Shown: positions 36,090 through 44,867 of the stretch, one piece after another
Numbering within the stretch: position 1 is the first letter of the stretch
Layout: each line of letters begins with the position of its first letter
From: Candidatus Brocadiaceae bacterium S225
GTDB lineage: Bacteria > Planctomycetota > Brocadiia > Brocadiales > Scalinduaceae
Assembly (NCBI GenBank): GCA_007859995.1
Contig: SMSL01000007.1
Span: forward strand, 62,001-126,000
Direction of reading: 5' to 3'
Length of the DNA: 64,000 nucleotides
The notes under the pieces: model-generated
The model's input: only the letters and a program-made list of their open reading frames with translations
Told to the model about the DNA's origin: nothing
The model's database searches: none
Position numbers and translations under genes: made by a program

Positions 36090-37214
36090 TTACTTATAAT
36101 ATTTAACAAAATGCCCGTTCTTCACAGTTAAAATAGAAAATGATTTGACTACATTTCCATCCTCATCAAAAGAAAAAGTACCTCCCACCCCTAGATAATC
36201 TTTTATCATGAGTAATTCTTTCTGAATCTCCTTTGGACTTCGCGCTCCATTTATTAAAGCTTTCTCTATAACCTTAAAGCAATCATAAGTCAAAGCTGCC
36301 CATAAATCAGGTTTCATGTTGAAACGAGTAGTATATTTTATTGAAAATTCTTTTACTACATTATTCTCACTCTCAATATCAAATTCAGGAAAAGAAAAAA
36401 CGACACCTTCCATAGATTCACCTAAGTAATCAAGTAGTTTATCATCATGAAAACTACTAGTACCTAAAATTTTTATATCAATGTTAAATTCCTTTATTTG
36501 TTTTAGTATTAAAGAGACTTCGGCAAAATATCCTGGAATAAATACTGCTTTTGCACCGCTTTGCTTAATCTTTAAGATTTGCGTACGAAAGTCTTTTACA
36601 CCTTCAGAAAATGGTTCAGAAAACAGGATATTTCCATTGTTTCCTTTTACAATATTTTCAAAAACTTTTTTTATTCCCTCTCCGTATTTGGAATTTGTAT
36701 AAAATACTGCAATGTCTCGAATGCTCAATTTCTTAACAACTAAATCAGCCATAATTTTGCCATCATAAGAATCTGACGGCCATAGTCTAAAGAAGAAGGG
36801 GCTTATTTTGTCAAAATCTATGGCTGAAGCTCCAGGAGAAATCATGGGGATTTCATTCTTGATAATTATTGGTATAAGGACATCTGCCGTCTTACTTTGT
36901 GCCCCTCCAATAATCACATTGACATGTTTACTTACTAAAAGCTGCCCTGCATTTGTTGCTTGCAAACTTTTCCCCATATCATCTTCTAAAAGCAACTTGA
37001 TGGAGTTTTTTATTATTGATTCTTCAAAGGCTAATTGAAGGCCTTTTTTCATAGCTTGACCATAAATAGCGGCATCTCCTGTTAATGGTAGAATAGCCCC
37101 TATTTTAACAATATCTTTTTCTTCTGAATTATAATCTTGGTTTTTACCTCCAGAATCACACCCTACTAAAGCCAACAAAACAATGACGGCAAAAACTACA
37201 ATTCTTTTTTTCAT
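36090..37214 (-). CDS. livK: ABC transporter substrate-binding lipoprotein (LivJ/LivK type)
   Basis: The 374-aa product has a lipoprotein signal with lipobox LVGC (Cys 19 counted from this start) and a periplasmic-binding fold of the branched-chain type: IGAILPLTGDAAIYGQAMKKG, then IGGAQSKTADVLIPI and the EIPMISPGAS strand, and FFRLWPSDSYDG. It delivers the substrate to LivHM. I place the start at ATG 37214, with AAGGT just upstream; an earlier start at 37253 would overlap livF and make the signal peptide too long. Confidence 0.9.
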   Translation of the reverse strand: MKKRIVVFAVIVLLALVGCDSGGKNQDYNSEEKDIVKIGAILPLTGDAAIYGQAMKKGLQLAFEESIIKNSIKLLLEDDMGKSLQATNAGQLLVSKHVNVIIGGAQSKTADVLIPIIIKNEIPMISPGASAIDFDKISPFFFRLWPSDSYDGKIMADLVVKKLSIRDIAVFYTNSKYGEGIKKVFENIVKGNNGNILFSEPFSEGVKDFRTQILKIKQSGAKAVFIPGYFAEVSLILKQIKEFNIDIKILGTSSFHDDKLLDYLGESMEGVVFSFPEFDIESENNVVKEFSIKYTTRFNMKPDLWAALTYDCFKVIEKALINGARSPKEIQKELLMIKDYLGVGGTFSFDEDGNVVKSFSILTVKNGHFVKYYK

Positions 37215-37227
37215 TTTTATTACCTTT

Positions 37228-37890
37228 TTAGTTTTCTTTATACAATTTGCCAAGTTCTAATCTAATCACTTTCGTTGCTAAACTATTTATATCCTTGAGT
37301 CTGTGTTCAACAAGTATCATGCTAACTCCGTCATTTTTTAGTCTTTTCAATTGAGAAACAATATTAGTTGAGTCTTTAGGGCTTATTCCTGCTAACGGTT
37401 CATCTAACATAATTAGTTTCGGTTGATTCATTAAGGCCGTGGCAAGACTAACCAGTTTCCTTTCTCCACCACTCAGTCTTTTACATTCCTGTTTTAGCAC
37501 TGTTTTTAACTTTGGTATGTGGTCTAATACGTTATCTATTCTACTTTTTAAACCTTTTTTGTTATTAGACTGCATACTGCTTAATTCCAAGTTCTCTTTT
37601 ACTTTCAGGTCTTCAAATAATTCATTTTGCTGTGGTATATATACCAGCCCTTTTACAATTAGTTGAGATGGCTTACAAGTTGTTATATTTTCACCATTAA
37701 ACCATATTCTTCCTTCCTTGTCCCACGGCTTCAATAACCCGTAAATTGTTTTAAGCAAAGTGCTTTTTCCGCTACCATTAAAGCCAACTAAAAGTACAGT
37801 TTCATTTCTGCACATTTCAAATGAAACATCAAAGAGGGTTTGCTTTTTACCATATCCTGTATTAATATGCTCTACTTTTAAAAGGGTCAT
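37228..37890 (-). CDS. livF: ABC transporter ATP-binding protein (LivF)
   Basis: A 220-aa ATPase of the LivF family with Walker A VGFNGSGKSTL, Q-loop YIPQQNELFEDL, signature LSGGERKLVSLA and Walker B KLIMLDEPLAG; the H-loop is ILVEHRL. It couples ATP hydrolysis to LivHM. The start codon overlaps the livG stop by 4 bp (ATGA-type coupling). Confidence 0.93.
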   Translation of the reverse strand: MTLLKVEHINTGYGKKQTLFDVSFEMCRNETVLLVGFNGSGKSTLLKTIYGLLKPWDKEGRIWFNGENITTCKPSQLIVKGLVYIPQQNELFEDLKVKENLELSSMQSNNKKGLKSRIDNVLDHIPKLKTVLKQECKRLSGGERKLVSLATALMNQPKLIMLDEPLAGISPKDSTNIVSQLKRLKNDGVSMILVEHRLKDINSLATKVIRLELGKLYKEN

Positions 37891-38630
37891 AAATATGCTT
37901 CTTGCGCTTGTGGATTATTCCTTAATTGATTGTAATCATCAAAAATATTTAAAGTGCCATCATTCAGAAATAATAAGGCGTCACTTATTGTTTTAATAAA
38001 ATCAGCATGGTGTTCAATTAATAAAATTGTTTTTCCTACTGCCTTTACCTCATTTATTATAGTAATTATTTTTCCCCAGTAAATGGGGTTAATGCCGGCG
38101 ACAGGTTCATCTAAAAGTAAAAGGTCAGCATCATTTGCGAGACAACATCCCAAGGTTAATAATTTTTGTTGCCCGTAAGATATTTCACCTGCATTGCTTT
38201 CTGCGACATCATCTAAAAATACTTTTCTTATAATTTCATTTGCCTTTTGTTCAAAAGAGTTCTTATCGTCCTTTAAGAATATACCAGGCAAAAGAGCGTT
38301 CCAGATTTTTTCGCCTTTATTTCCTTTAAATGCCAGTAGTATGTTCTCTTTTACGGTTAGTCCTTCAATAAGTCTCAGGTTTTGAAATGTCCTTGTAATA
38401 CCCAATGAATTAATAGTAACAGGGGATAAATTGTCTATTCTTTTTTTCTTGAAAAATACTGCCCCTTTGTCTGCTTTCAGAAAGTTTGTTATTATGTTAA
38501 ATAACGTTGTTTTACCCGATCCGTTAGCTCCCATCAACGTATATACATTTCCCTTTTCCAGTTTAAGATTTACACCTGAAAGTATCTCTCTTTCCCCAAA
38601 TGATTTATGTATGTTTTTAAGCTCTAACAT
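37887..38630 (-). CDS. livG: ABC transporter ATP-binding protein (LivG)
   Basis: A 247-aa ATPase with Walker A MGANGSGKTTL, the family's ITRTFQNLRLIEGLTV Q-loop region, signature ISYGQQKLLTL and Walker B DLLLLDEPVAG, then LLIEHHADF. I place the start at the ATG at 38630, 8 bp after the YgiT stop; an earlier start at 38720 would run into the antitoxin gene. It pairs with LivF as a heterodimeric ATPase. Confidence 0.93.
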   Translation of the reverse strand: MLELKNIHKSFGEREILSGVNLKLEKGNVYTLMGANGSGKTTLFNIITNFLKADKGAVFFKKKRIDNLSPVTINSLGITRTFQNLRLIEGLTVKENILLAFKGNKGEKIWNALLPGIFLKDDKNSFEQKANEIIRKVFLDDVAESNAGEISYGQQKLLTLGCCLANDADLLLLDEPVAGINPIYWGKIITIINEVKAVGKTILLIEHHADFIKTISDALLFLNDGTLNIFDDYNQLRNNPQAQEAYL

Positions 38631-38637
38631 AAATTTA

Positions 38638-38883
38638 TTATGATAATACTTGAAATGATTTACCAATAGGTTGGAATTCGTCAGTTTTTTGGGCTTGAAG
38701 TTTAGATTCAATCTCTTCAAATTTTTTTACTGTATCAGGGGTATATAGCCTTTCGCCACAGTGGAGGCAAACACCAGCTTTAACTTTCAAAAAAGCGGTA
38801 TTAATTCCTCCATAAAGAACTTCTTTAACCATTTTTTTATTTACCTTCCCACCGCAACGGGGGCATTTTTCCACATATTTCAT
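38638..38883 (-). CDS. YgiT-type zinc finger (MqsA-like) antitoxin
   Basis: An 81-aa protein with a two-CxxC zinc site: CPRCGGK near the N-terminus and CLHCGER about 28 residues later, typical of the YgiT/MqsA N-terminal domain in DUF4258 toxin-antitoxin pairs. No helix-turn-helix follows; the tail is charged. ATG 38883 follows AAAGGATGGAATT and overlaps the toxin frame's final stop as ATGA. A longer TTG start at 38904 is less likely. The gene is intact and is followed after 8 bp by livG. Confidence 0.8.
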   Translation of the reverse strand: MKYVEKCPRCGGKVNKKMVKEVLYGGINTAFLKVKAGVCLHCGERLYTPDTVKKFEEIESKLQAQKTDEFQPIGKSFQVLS

Positions 38884-39194
38884 AATTCCATCCTTTCCTT
38901 CCAATTAATCCAACTCTTTGGGTTAGGGCGGTACACGGTAATCAAAATAGCAATTCTGCTTTCGGAGCTATAAGCTCATACGCTATGAATAGGATTACCA
39001 TTTTCTACCCTACCATATATTAAACAGCTTGGATATGGTTTATCGTTTGGATAATTTTCTATTATTTCCCCATTATTTACCGAAAAGAAAATATCATCTA
39101 AAAGCAACATATCATCCCTGACCTCCTCTCTTGCATTGGCAGTTACGTTAACGCGTCCGGATTTAACGGCTTTAATGATTTCCGTAATATCCAC
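38880..39194 (-). pseudogene. DUF4258 toxin with in-frame TGA
   Basis: The frame starts GTG 39194 and reads through family features GEIIENYPNDKPYPSCLIYG to NPIHSV, then TGA at 38976-38978. The same frame continues AYSSESRIAILITVYRPNPK, exactly the conserved C-terminal half of DUF4258, to a final TGA overlapping the antitoxin start. A single base change from a Trp (TGG) or other sense codon explains the stop. DUF4258 proteins are putative RelE-like or MqsR-like mRNA-cleaving toxins. Probably inactive, unless the TGA is read through. Confidence 0.75.
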
Positions 39195-39533
39195 TTTGCT
39201 AATGGAGAATACTTCCTTTCATGAAACCTCGATAAATTGGAAATTCTGACTTTTATTTTTCCAGTTGAAACATAAAGCAGTCTGGTCTAATCTGGGATAT
39301 TTATTTCCCAATTGCTTGTAATGTTCTGAGAAAAACTATATCCGGTAAGGAGATCCATCCACATCATCAGGTGCAGTACTGTTTTTTGTGTGAAATGGAA
39401 TGTTAAAGCCATATATTGTCTAAGTCAAGAGAAAAGAAGTACTCCCGCAAAGTTCGCTAAGAAAAAAGATGTTCCTGGAATTAAAACCTCTTTGCGATGA
39501 ACTATTTCTTTTCTGATTCATTTGAGCTAGGTT
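39195..39533. other. Gap between oxygen island and accessory operon
   Basis: No gene found. It contains an inverted repeat CGCAAAG/CTTTGCG (about 39451 and 39490) directly downstream of the cbb3 cluster, perhaps a terminator, and one possible minus-strand promoter listed separately. Confidence 0.35.
39400..39428 (-). promoter_or_regulatory. Possible promoter of the toxin-antitoxin/Liv operon
   Basis: Minus-strand TTGACT and TAACAT separated by 17 bp. It would give a leader of about 190 nt before the toxin start. The -10 box is a weak match. Confidence 0.3.
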
Positions 39534-40244
39534 TTAATGGCAACAATGTTTTGCTGCCAGGCTGGATAGTTTTAGTACTAAACTTGAAACACCTATAAAC
39601 ATCAGGAATGCACCAATGTATATTGATGCTTTACCGTTGAAGTGCTTTATTGGTTTCTTTACCAATAACGAAATACCTGATAGTGCGGGAAGAGTGCCTA
39701 TCCAGAAAGAGGTAAGCAAGATGCCCCCCCAGAGGGGGTTGTTTGTTGCGACTGCTATTAAAATGAAGCCGTATAACCATCCGCACGGTAGTAAAGGGCT
39801 CAGTATGCCTATTAAAAAGCTTGAAACCGAATGAGAGGTTTTACTCTCCAGTAACCGGCCGACCCTGTTCTGGTAAAACAGTTTCAGGAAAACAGGTTGT
39901 TTAATATGCAACTGCCCTTTTCTCATTATACTGAAGCCTATAACGAGGAAACTGACACTCAAAAAAACGGTCGAGATGAGGGAGATATATTTCATCTCAG
40001 AATTGATAAATTCCGATCCCAGGAATCCGGCCAGGGCGCCTACACTGAAATAACCCAGCAGGCGTCCAAGATGGTAATTGACAAGGCCCTTTCTGCTTTG
40101 CGCACCTGCTGTCATAGCCAGGGCGCCGCACATTCCGACACAGTGTATGCTGCCGATAATGCTTGCTGCAATGATTGCAAAAGGTACCATAACGGGAAGC
40201 ATATTACTTATCTGATTTATTATGTTATTAGAGAGGTCCAACAA
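39534..40244 (-). CDS. Sulfite exporter TauE/SafE-type (DsbD_2) protein, cbb3 biogenesis
   Basis: A 236-aa protein with about six helices and paired motifs HCVGMCGALAMT and LSPLLPCGWLYGF, the DsbD_2/TauE-SafE signature found next to cbb3 clusters, where members take part in copper delivery or thiol redox during oxidase assembly. TTG at 40244 has AAGGA eight bases upstream and overlaps the end of ccoG by 17 bp; an ATG at 40202 lacks a ribosome site. The end is HCCH, unusual and possibly metal-binding. Confidence 0.82.
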   Translation of the reverse strand: MLDLSNNIINQISNMLPVMVPFAIIAASIIGSIHCVGMCGALAMTAGAQSRKGLVNYHLGRLLGYFSVGALAGFLGSEFINSEMKYISLISTVFLSVSFLVIGFSIMRKGQLHIKQPVFLKLFYQNRVGRLLESKTSHSVSSFLIGILSPLLPCGWLYGFILIAVATNNPLWGGILLTSFWIGTLPALSGISLLVKKPIKHFNGKASIYIGAFLMFIGVSSLVLKLSSLAAKHCCH

Positions 40245-41625
40245 GAGTGATTTCCTTTATATATTTCCGTGTTGTATCTTTTGATTTTCTCGTAACCTGT
40301 AATTGGAATTTGTGGTGGCTTTTCTTATCTAATATTGACTTTGGGAATTTTATAAAAATATGATTTTTCTTTGCCTCACCTGGTGGGATTGTAATCGGAA
40401 GTGCTGACGCTATAATTTCTATTTTTGTGTTTCCAATTGTATCTGTCCGAATGATATCGACTTCCATCTTCAGCGAACTCTGATTTTTAAGGTTAAGCGT
40501 AAAGTGGTTTGCTATTAACGTCTTTTCTTTCGACGTTTCGAGCACCTGATAAGGTTTTTCATGTGCCCTTAATACCGTAATGTCCAGCCCAGATCTGTTA
40601 AATATAAACAGGAACAGCCCGATAACTGAGAGAAGGGTCAATCCGAGATAGATATTTGTCTTCATCTTCCAGAAGACCGTATTTTCTCCTTTCAATCCGT
40701 TTTCTGATTCATATCGAATGAGCCCCTTTGGCTTTTTTGTTATGCGCATTATCTCGTCACACGCATCGATGCAGGAAGTACAGGCGATACATTCCATCTG
40801 GATGCCACGGCGAATATCAATTCCTGTGGGGCAGACAGCAACGCATTTGAAGCAGTTTATACAATCACCAGTTTCTTCTGAATCAGTGTTACAGCTTTTT
40901 CGCGGTTCACCCCTCTTTTCATCATAAGCAACTACAAGTGAATTTTCATCCATTAAAACGGATTGAAGTCTGCCATATGGACAAATTACAGTGCACAGCC
41001 GCTCTTTAAACCATCCGAAGTTAAAGAGGATTACCAGTGTTGTCGTATTTACTATTAAAAAGGTCGTCAGGTTTTCTGATGGAGGGCCCAGGGCTATGGA
41101 TAACAGTTTGCCGGAACCGGTAAAGTAAGCAAAAAAGGTATGTGACAGGATTAGACTGATAGCGAAAAACAGAAACCATTTGATCGCTCCCTTTACTATT
41201 TTTTCTTTGTCAAAAGATTTTTCATAAAGCTTCTTTCTGGCAATATGATTTCCTTCCACCAGGGTTTCAATCCTTCGGAAGAGTCCATCGATAGTGATGG
41301 TCTGCGGACAAGCCCAACCACACCATACCCGCCCCCAAACCGAAGTAGCAAGCAGCAGCCCCAGTGAGAAACTCGCTAATACAAAGAAAAGCAGCGGGGC
41401 GTCGTGGCCCCAGAAACTCAGACCAAAAAATGTAAATCTACGATCAGGTATGTTAATAAGAATAGCAGGCAGGCCGTTTATTTTAACCCAAGGGAGAATG
41501 ATGAATATGGCTATGAACACCCATTGAGAAAGGTTCCTGTATTTTCTAAAGAACCCATGTGCTGCCATTGGGAATTGGTTTATGCGAAAGCCGTCTTCCG
41601 GCAGTTTTTGAATACTTTCCGCCAT
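40228..41625 (-). CDS. ccoG: Cytochrome c oxidase accessory protein CcoG (FixG/RdxA)
   Basis: A 465-aa membrane protein with about five helices and a two-[4Fe-4S] ferredoxin domain: CINCFKCVAVCPTG and CIACTSCIDACDE (about residues 250-295). An N-terminal cluster motif is also suggested by VWCGWACPQ and TVICPYGRLQ. C-terminal IG-like domain follows (about 350-465). CcoG reduces Cu(II) to Cu(I) for cbb3 oxidase maturation. It follows ccoP by one base. Confidence 0.92.
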   Translation of the reverse strand: MAESIQKLPEDGFRINQFPMAAHGFFRKYRNLSQWVFIAIFIILPWVKINGLPAILINIPDRRFTFFGLSFWGHDAPLLFFVLASFSLGLLLATSVWGRVWCGWACPQTITIDGLFRRIETLVEGNHIARKKLYEKSFDKEKIVKGAIKWFLFFAISLILSHTFFAYFTGSGKLLSIALGPPSENLTTFLIVNTTTLVILFNFGWFKERLCTVICPYGRLQSVLMDENSLVVAYDEKRGEPRKSCNTDSEETGDCINCFKCVAVCPTGIDIRRGIQMECIACTSCIDACDEIMRITKKPKGLIRYESENGLKGENTVFWKMKTNIYLGLTLLSVIGLFLFIFNRSGLDITVLRAHEKPYQVLETSKEKTLIANHFTLNLKNQSSLKMEVDIIRTDTIGNTKIEIIASALPITIPPGEAKKNHIFIKFPKSILDKKSHHKFQLQVTRKSKDTTRKYIKEITLVGPL

Positions 41626-41626
41626 C

Positions 41627-42211
41627 TTATTCTTCTACAAGTTCGCCGTCAGGTTCTTTCGCATTCTCTGCCGTGGTCCCTTGTATTGACTTTATATAAG
41701 CTGCTATATGCAGGATTTGCTGCTCTGGAATTCTGTTTTCCCATGCAATCATGCCTTTATCAGGAATCCCTGATCTGATAGTAACCGCGATGTCACTGAT
41801 CTTCCCTTTACCACGCAACCAGCAATTGTCAATAAGATTCGGTCCAATCAGACCTTGCCCGGAATTTCCGTGACAAAGTGCACATTTATCACCGAAAATT
41901 TCCTTTCCCTCTGCCAGAGCATCAGCATCCTGTAAAAGCGCTGAAAGTTCATTTTCGCTGATTTCAGGTTTTTGTTTAGATGATTGTGCCGGTGTATGAG
42001 CCTCATTTAATTTTATCACATAGTCGTCTAGTATCCCATCCCTGCTGCTGCTTCCGAAGTGATAACCGGTATAGAAAACAGCCAGGAGGACGGTAAAATA
42101 GAAAATATACATTAACCATACAGGGCAGGGATTATCATATTCAGTAATACCATCATACTCATAACCCTCTATTATTTTATCATCATAAATCTGTGTTTTA
42201 TCCTCACTCAT
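41627..42211 (-). CDS. ccoP: cbb3 oxidase subunit III, CcoP (single-haem variant)
   Basis: A 194-aa protein with the typical CcoP start DGITEYDNPCPVWL, one membrane helix (about 33-53) and one c-type cytochrome domain with CALCHG and distal Met in PDKGMIAW. Canonical CcoP has two haem domains in about 290 residues; here only one CxxCH is seen, so it is a short form. It begins 4 bp before the end of ccoQ (overlap). Confidence 0.88.
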   Translation of the reverse strand: MSEDKTQIYDDKIIEGYEYDGITEYDNPCPVWLMYIFYFTVLLAVFYTGYHFGSSSRDGILDDYVIKLNEAHTPAQSSKQKPEISENELSALLQDADALAEGKEIFGDKCALCHGNSGQGLIGPNLIDNCWLRGKGKISDIAVTIRSGIPDKGMIAWENRIPEQQILHIAAYIKSIQGTTAENAKEPDGELVEE

Positions 42212-42378
42212 GTCCGGTTCTCCTCACGAAGTGGTAGTTGAGATAAGTAGTCATAATGTTTTTTTGAACCTTTTCTGTATGCCCAGAAAACAGCCCCTAT
42301 AAAGACAGAGAAGAAGAGAAAGAATCCAATTACGATTAAATATATATCATTAAACTGGGATAATGCCAGCTGTTTCAT
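42208..42378 (-). CDS. ccoQ: cbb3 oxidase small subunit CcoQ-like
   Basis: A 56-aa protein with one membrane helix (about residues 11-31) and a charged tail (RKGSKKHYDYL), the length and topology of CcoQ/FixQ. ATG at 42378 has an excellent ribosome site AAGGAGGAGAGTAAT, most of which lies inside the ccoNO stop region. The stop overlaps ccoP by 4 bp. Sequence alone does not name it beyond context. Confidence 0.75.
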   Translation of the reverse strand: MKQLALSQFNDIYLIVIGFFLFFSVFIGAVFWAYRKGSKKHYDYLSQLPLREENRT

Positions 42379-42379
42379 A

Positions 42380-44509
42380 TTACTCTCCTCCTTTTTGCCC
42401 GAGGGCCTGGAGATATGCAATCAAAGCTGTAATTTTCTTGTCCGATACGTCTTCTTTTACTCCCTGTTTTTTGAGAACATCCGCAATTTTTTTTGCCTGT
42501 TCTTTCGCCCGGTTATTTGCATCAGACAGATCTTCTTCGGAATGAGGAACTCCAAGTTTCTTAAAAAGTGATACCTTCTTCTGCAAACTGTCAAAATCGA
42601 TTGTTGATGTAATTAACCATGGATAAGCCGGCATAATCGATTCTTTTATAACCGCTCTAGGGTCTTCCATATGCATGTAATGCCAGAGGTCAGGATATTT
42701 TTTACCAAGCCGCGCCAGATCAGGTCCGGTACGTTTTGAGCCCCACTGAAATGGCCTGTCGTACATGGACTCTTCGATTGTAGATGCTGCTCCATATCTC
42801 AACACATCGGAATGCATTGTTCGAATCATCTGGGAGTGACAGGTAAAACAACCTTCTTTGACGTATATGTCTCTTCCTGCCAGTTCTAATGGTGTAAACG
42901 GCTTAACTTTATTTTCTGTTTTAACGTATTTATTGATGGAGAGAGTTGGCACAATTTCTATTATGGAACCGACTAAAATTGCAATAAGTGCCAATATGGT
43001 AAAGGCAGCGGCCATTCCTTCCAACTTTCTATGTCCCTGCTCCGGATGGGCAGGCGCTGAAGAGGAAGTTCTAACTTGAACGGTTTCTTCTGCCAGTTCT
43101 TTTGGCGCCTGCTTGATCGTTTTGTAAACGTTATAGAGCAGGAGAACAAAACCTCCCAGGAACAATACGCCTCCTAACGTGCGGAAGAGAAATAGAGGCA
43201 GAATACGGATTACGGTTTCTACAAAGTCCGGATAAACAAGGTGACCATTTGCGTCTACTGCTCTCCACATTAAACCCTGAGTAAGTCCGGCTGCTAACAT
43301 GGAAACGTAGTAAAAGAGAATTCCCAGGATACCTATCCAGAAATGAAAGTTTGCCAGTTTCTTGCTGTATAATTCAGTTTTCCACATTTTTGGAACGATA
43401 AAATAAATCATCCCAAAAGAGAGAAAACCATTCCAGCCCAGGGCTCCCAAATGTACATGCCCGACGATCCAATCGGTATAATGTCCCAGGCCATTTACCG
43501 CTTTTACCGATAAAAGCGGTCCTTCAAAAGTAGCCATTGCGTAAAAGGTTATAGCTGCAACCAAAAATTTGATGATAGGATCCGTTCTTAATAAATGCCA
43601 TGCACCGCGTAGTGTCAGAATTCCATTAACGGCCCCTCCCCAGCTTGGGGCCCAGAGCATTATGCTGAATACGACACCCAGCGTCTGGAGCCATTCAGGT
43701 AAGGCGGTGTTTAAAAGGTGATGAGGCCCTGCCCATATATAAAGAAAAATGAGAGACCAGAAATGTACGACTGAAAGTCTATAGCTATATATGGGCCTGT
43801 TTGCTGCCTTCGGCAAATAATAGTACATCAAACCCAGGAAAGGAGTGGTTAGGAAAAAGGCGACTGCATTGTGTCCAAACCACCATTGAACAAGGGCATC
43901 CTGGATACCTGCAAAGACTATGTAGCTTTTAAAGTAACTGATCGGTGTGCTGATAGCATTTACAATATAGAGGAGTGCAACCGTGACAATTGTTGCTATG
44001 TAGAACCAGATTGCTACGTACAGATGTTTTTCATTACGTTTTAAGAGCGTACCAAAAAAATTGATGGCAAAGACTACCCAGATCAGTACTACCGCAATAT
44101 CTATAGGCCATTCCAATTCCGCAAACTCCTTGCCCTGCGATAATCCGAGGGGTAAAGTAATTACGGCCATGACAATTATAAATTGCCATCCCCAGAAATG
44201 AATTTTACTCAAACCATCTGAAAACATTCTCGTCTTCAAAAGTCTTTGTGTGGAATGATAAATACCCGTAAAGATAGCGTTGCCGGCAAACGCATAGATT
44301 GCCGCATTAGTGTGTAATGGTCTTATGCGACCAAACGTTAACCATTCTGTAAGGTTAAGTTGCGGGACTGCCATTTGTAAAGCAATGATTATTCCTACTA
44401 ACATAGCTATTGTTACCCAGAATAGGGTTGCAAGGGTAAACATTCTGACTATCTGGTCATTATAGTTGATCTGTATCAGTCCGGAATTGGTATCATTCGA
44501 AGCGCTCAT
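42380..44509 (-). CDS. ccoNO: Fused cbb3 oxidase subunits I and II (CcoN-CcoO)
   Basis: The 709-aa protein joins CcoN (about 1-465) and CcoO (about 500-705). The CcoN part has about 12 helices and the haem-copper ligands: WWFGHNAVAFF holds the first copper His and the Tyr region, GPHHLLNT gives two copper His, and the DWIVGHVHLGALGWNG gives the haem pair. The CcoO part has one membrane helix (AFTILALIAILVGSI) and one CFTCHSQMIRT haem motif. Fusions of CcoN and CcoO occur in several phyla. This is the O2-reducing core, likely high-affinity. A 34-bp gap separates it from ccoS upstream. Confidence 0.93.
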   Translation of the reverse strand: MSASNDTNSGLIQINYNDQIVRMFTLATLFWVTIAMLVGIIIALQMAVPQLNLTEWLTFGRIRPLHTNAAIYAFAGNAIFTGIYHSTQRLLKTRMFSDGLSKIHFWGWQFIIVMAVITLPLGLSQGKEFAELEWPIDIAVVLIWVVFAINFFGTLLKRNEKHLYVAIWFYIATIVTVALLYIVNAISTPISYFKSYIVFAGIQDALVQWWFGHNAVAFFLTTPFLGLMYYYLPKAANRPIYSYRLSVVHFWSLIFLYIWAGPHHLLNTALPEWLQTLGVVFSIMLWAPSWGGAVNGILTLRGAWHLLRTDPIIKFLVAAITFYAMATFEGPLLSVKAVNGLGHYTDWIVGHVHLGALGWNGFLSFGMIYFIVPKMWKTELYSKKLANFHFWIGILGILFYYVSMLAAGLTQGLMWRAVDANGHLVYPDFVETVIRILPLFLFRTLGGVLFLGGFVLLLYNVYKTIKQAPKELAEETVQVRTSSSAPAHPEQGHRKLEGMAAAFTILALIAILVGSIIEIVPTLSINKYVKTENKVKPFTPLELAGRDIYVKEGCFTCHSQMIRTMHSDVLRYGAASTIEESMYDRPFQWGSKRTGPDLARLGKKYPDLWHYMHMEDPRAVIKESIMPAYPWLITSTIDFDSLQKKVSLFKKLGVPHSEEDLSDANNRAKEQAKKIADVLKKQGVKEDVSDKKITALIAYLQALGQKGGE

Positions 44510-44543
44510 TTTCCTGTTCCTTTCCCATAATTTCGAGTTGGTT

Positions 44544-44711
44544 TCAAATCTTTACTTTCCCAGGCTTCTCATTCCAGTCATCAATTAACATCTTATGGGC
44601 TGGTGTTTCAAGGTCATCAAATTGTTCTTCTTTGACGGCCCATAAGAAGAAAAAGACGAACATTGAAACTAAAATAATTGCGATAGGAATAATAACGTAA
44701 AGAACTGTCAT
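44544..44711 (-). CDS. ccoS: cbb3 oxidase assembly protein CcoS
   Basis: A 55-aa ORF with one N-terminal helix (about residues 4-25) followed by WAVKEEQFDDLETPAHKML, a hallmark of CcoS, the small protein needed for cofactor insertion into cbb3 oxidase. ATG at 44711 follows TTAGGTAATTCTG. The gene ends 34 bp before the CcoNO start and sits downstream of the copper ATPase gene, the usual place for ccoS. Confidence 0.88.
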   Translation of the reverse strand: MTVLYVIIPIAIILVSMFVFFFLWAVKEEQFDDLETPAHKMLIDDWNEKPGKVKI

Positions 44712-44867
44712 CAGAATTACCTAACTTTCGATATTGTGCGCATAATTATATGTAGCACAAAATATTGTCTATTAAAAAGTTTATTATAAAAATGAAATAT
44801 AATATATTGAATAGGCAGAATAACTAATCGGTAATCATTACTGATTAGTTATTTTATCAAATTTAGT

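Noticed and set aside
39440..39500. CGCAAAG/CTTTGCG repeat as a mobile element end
   Set aside because: Only one copy is visible, with no transposase or target duplication; it may simply be a terminator of the cbb3 operon.
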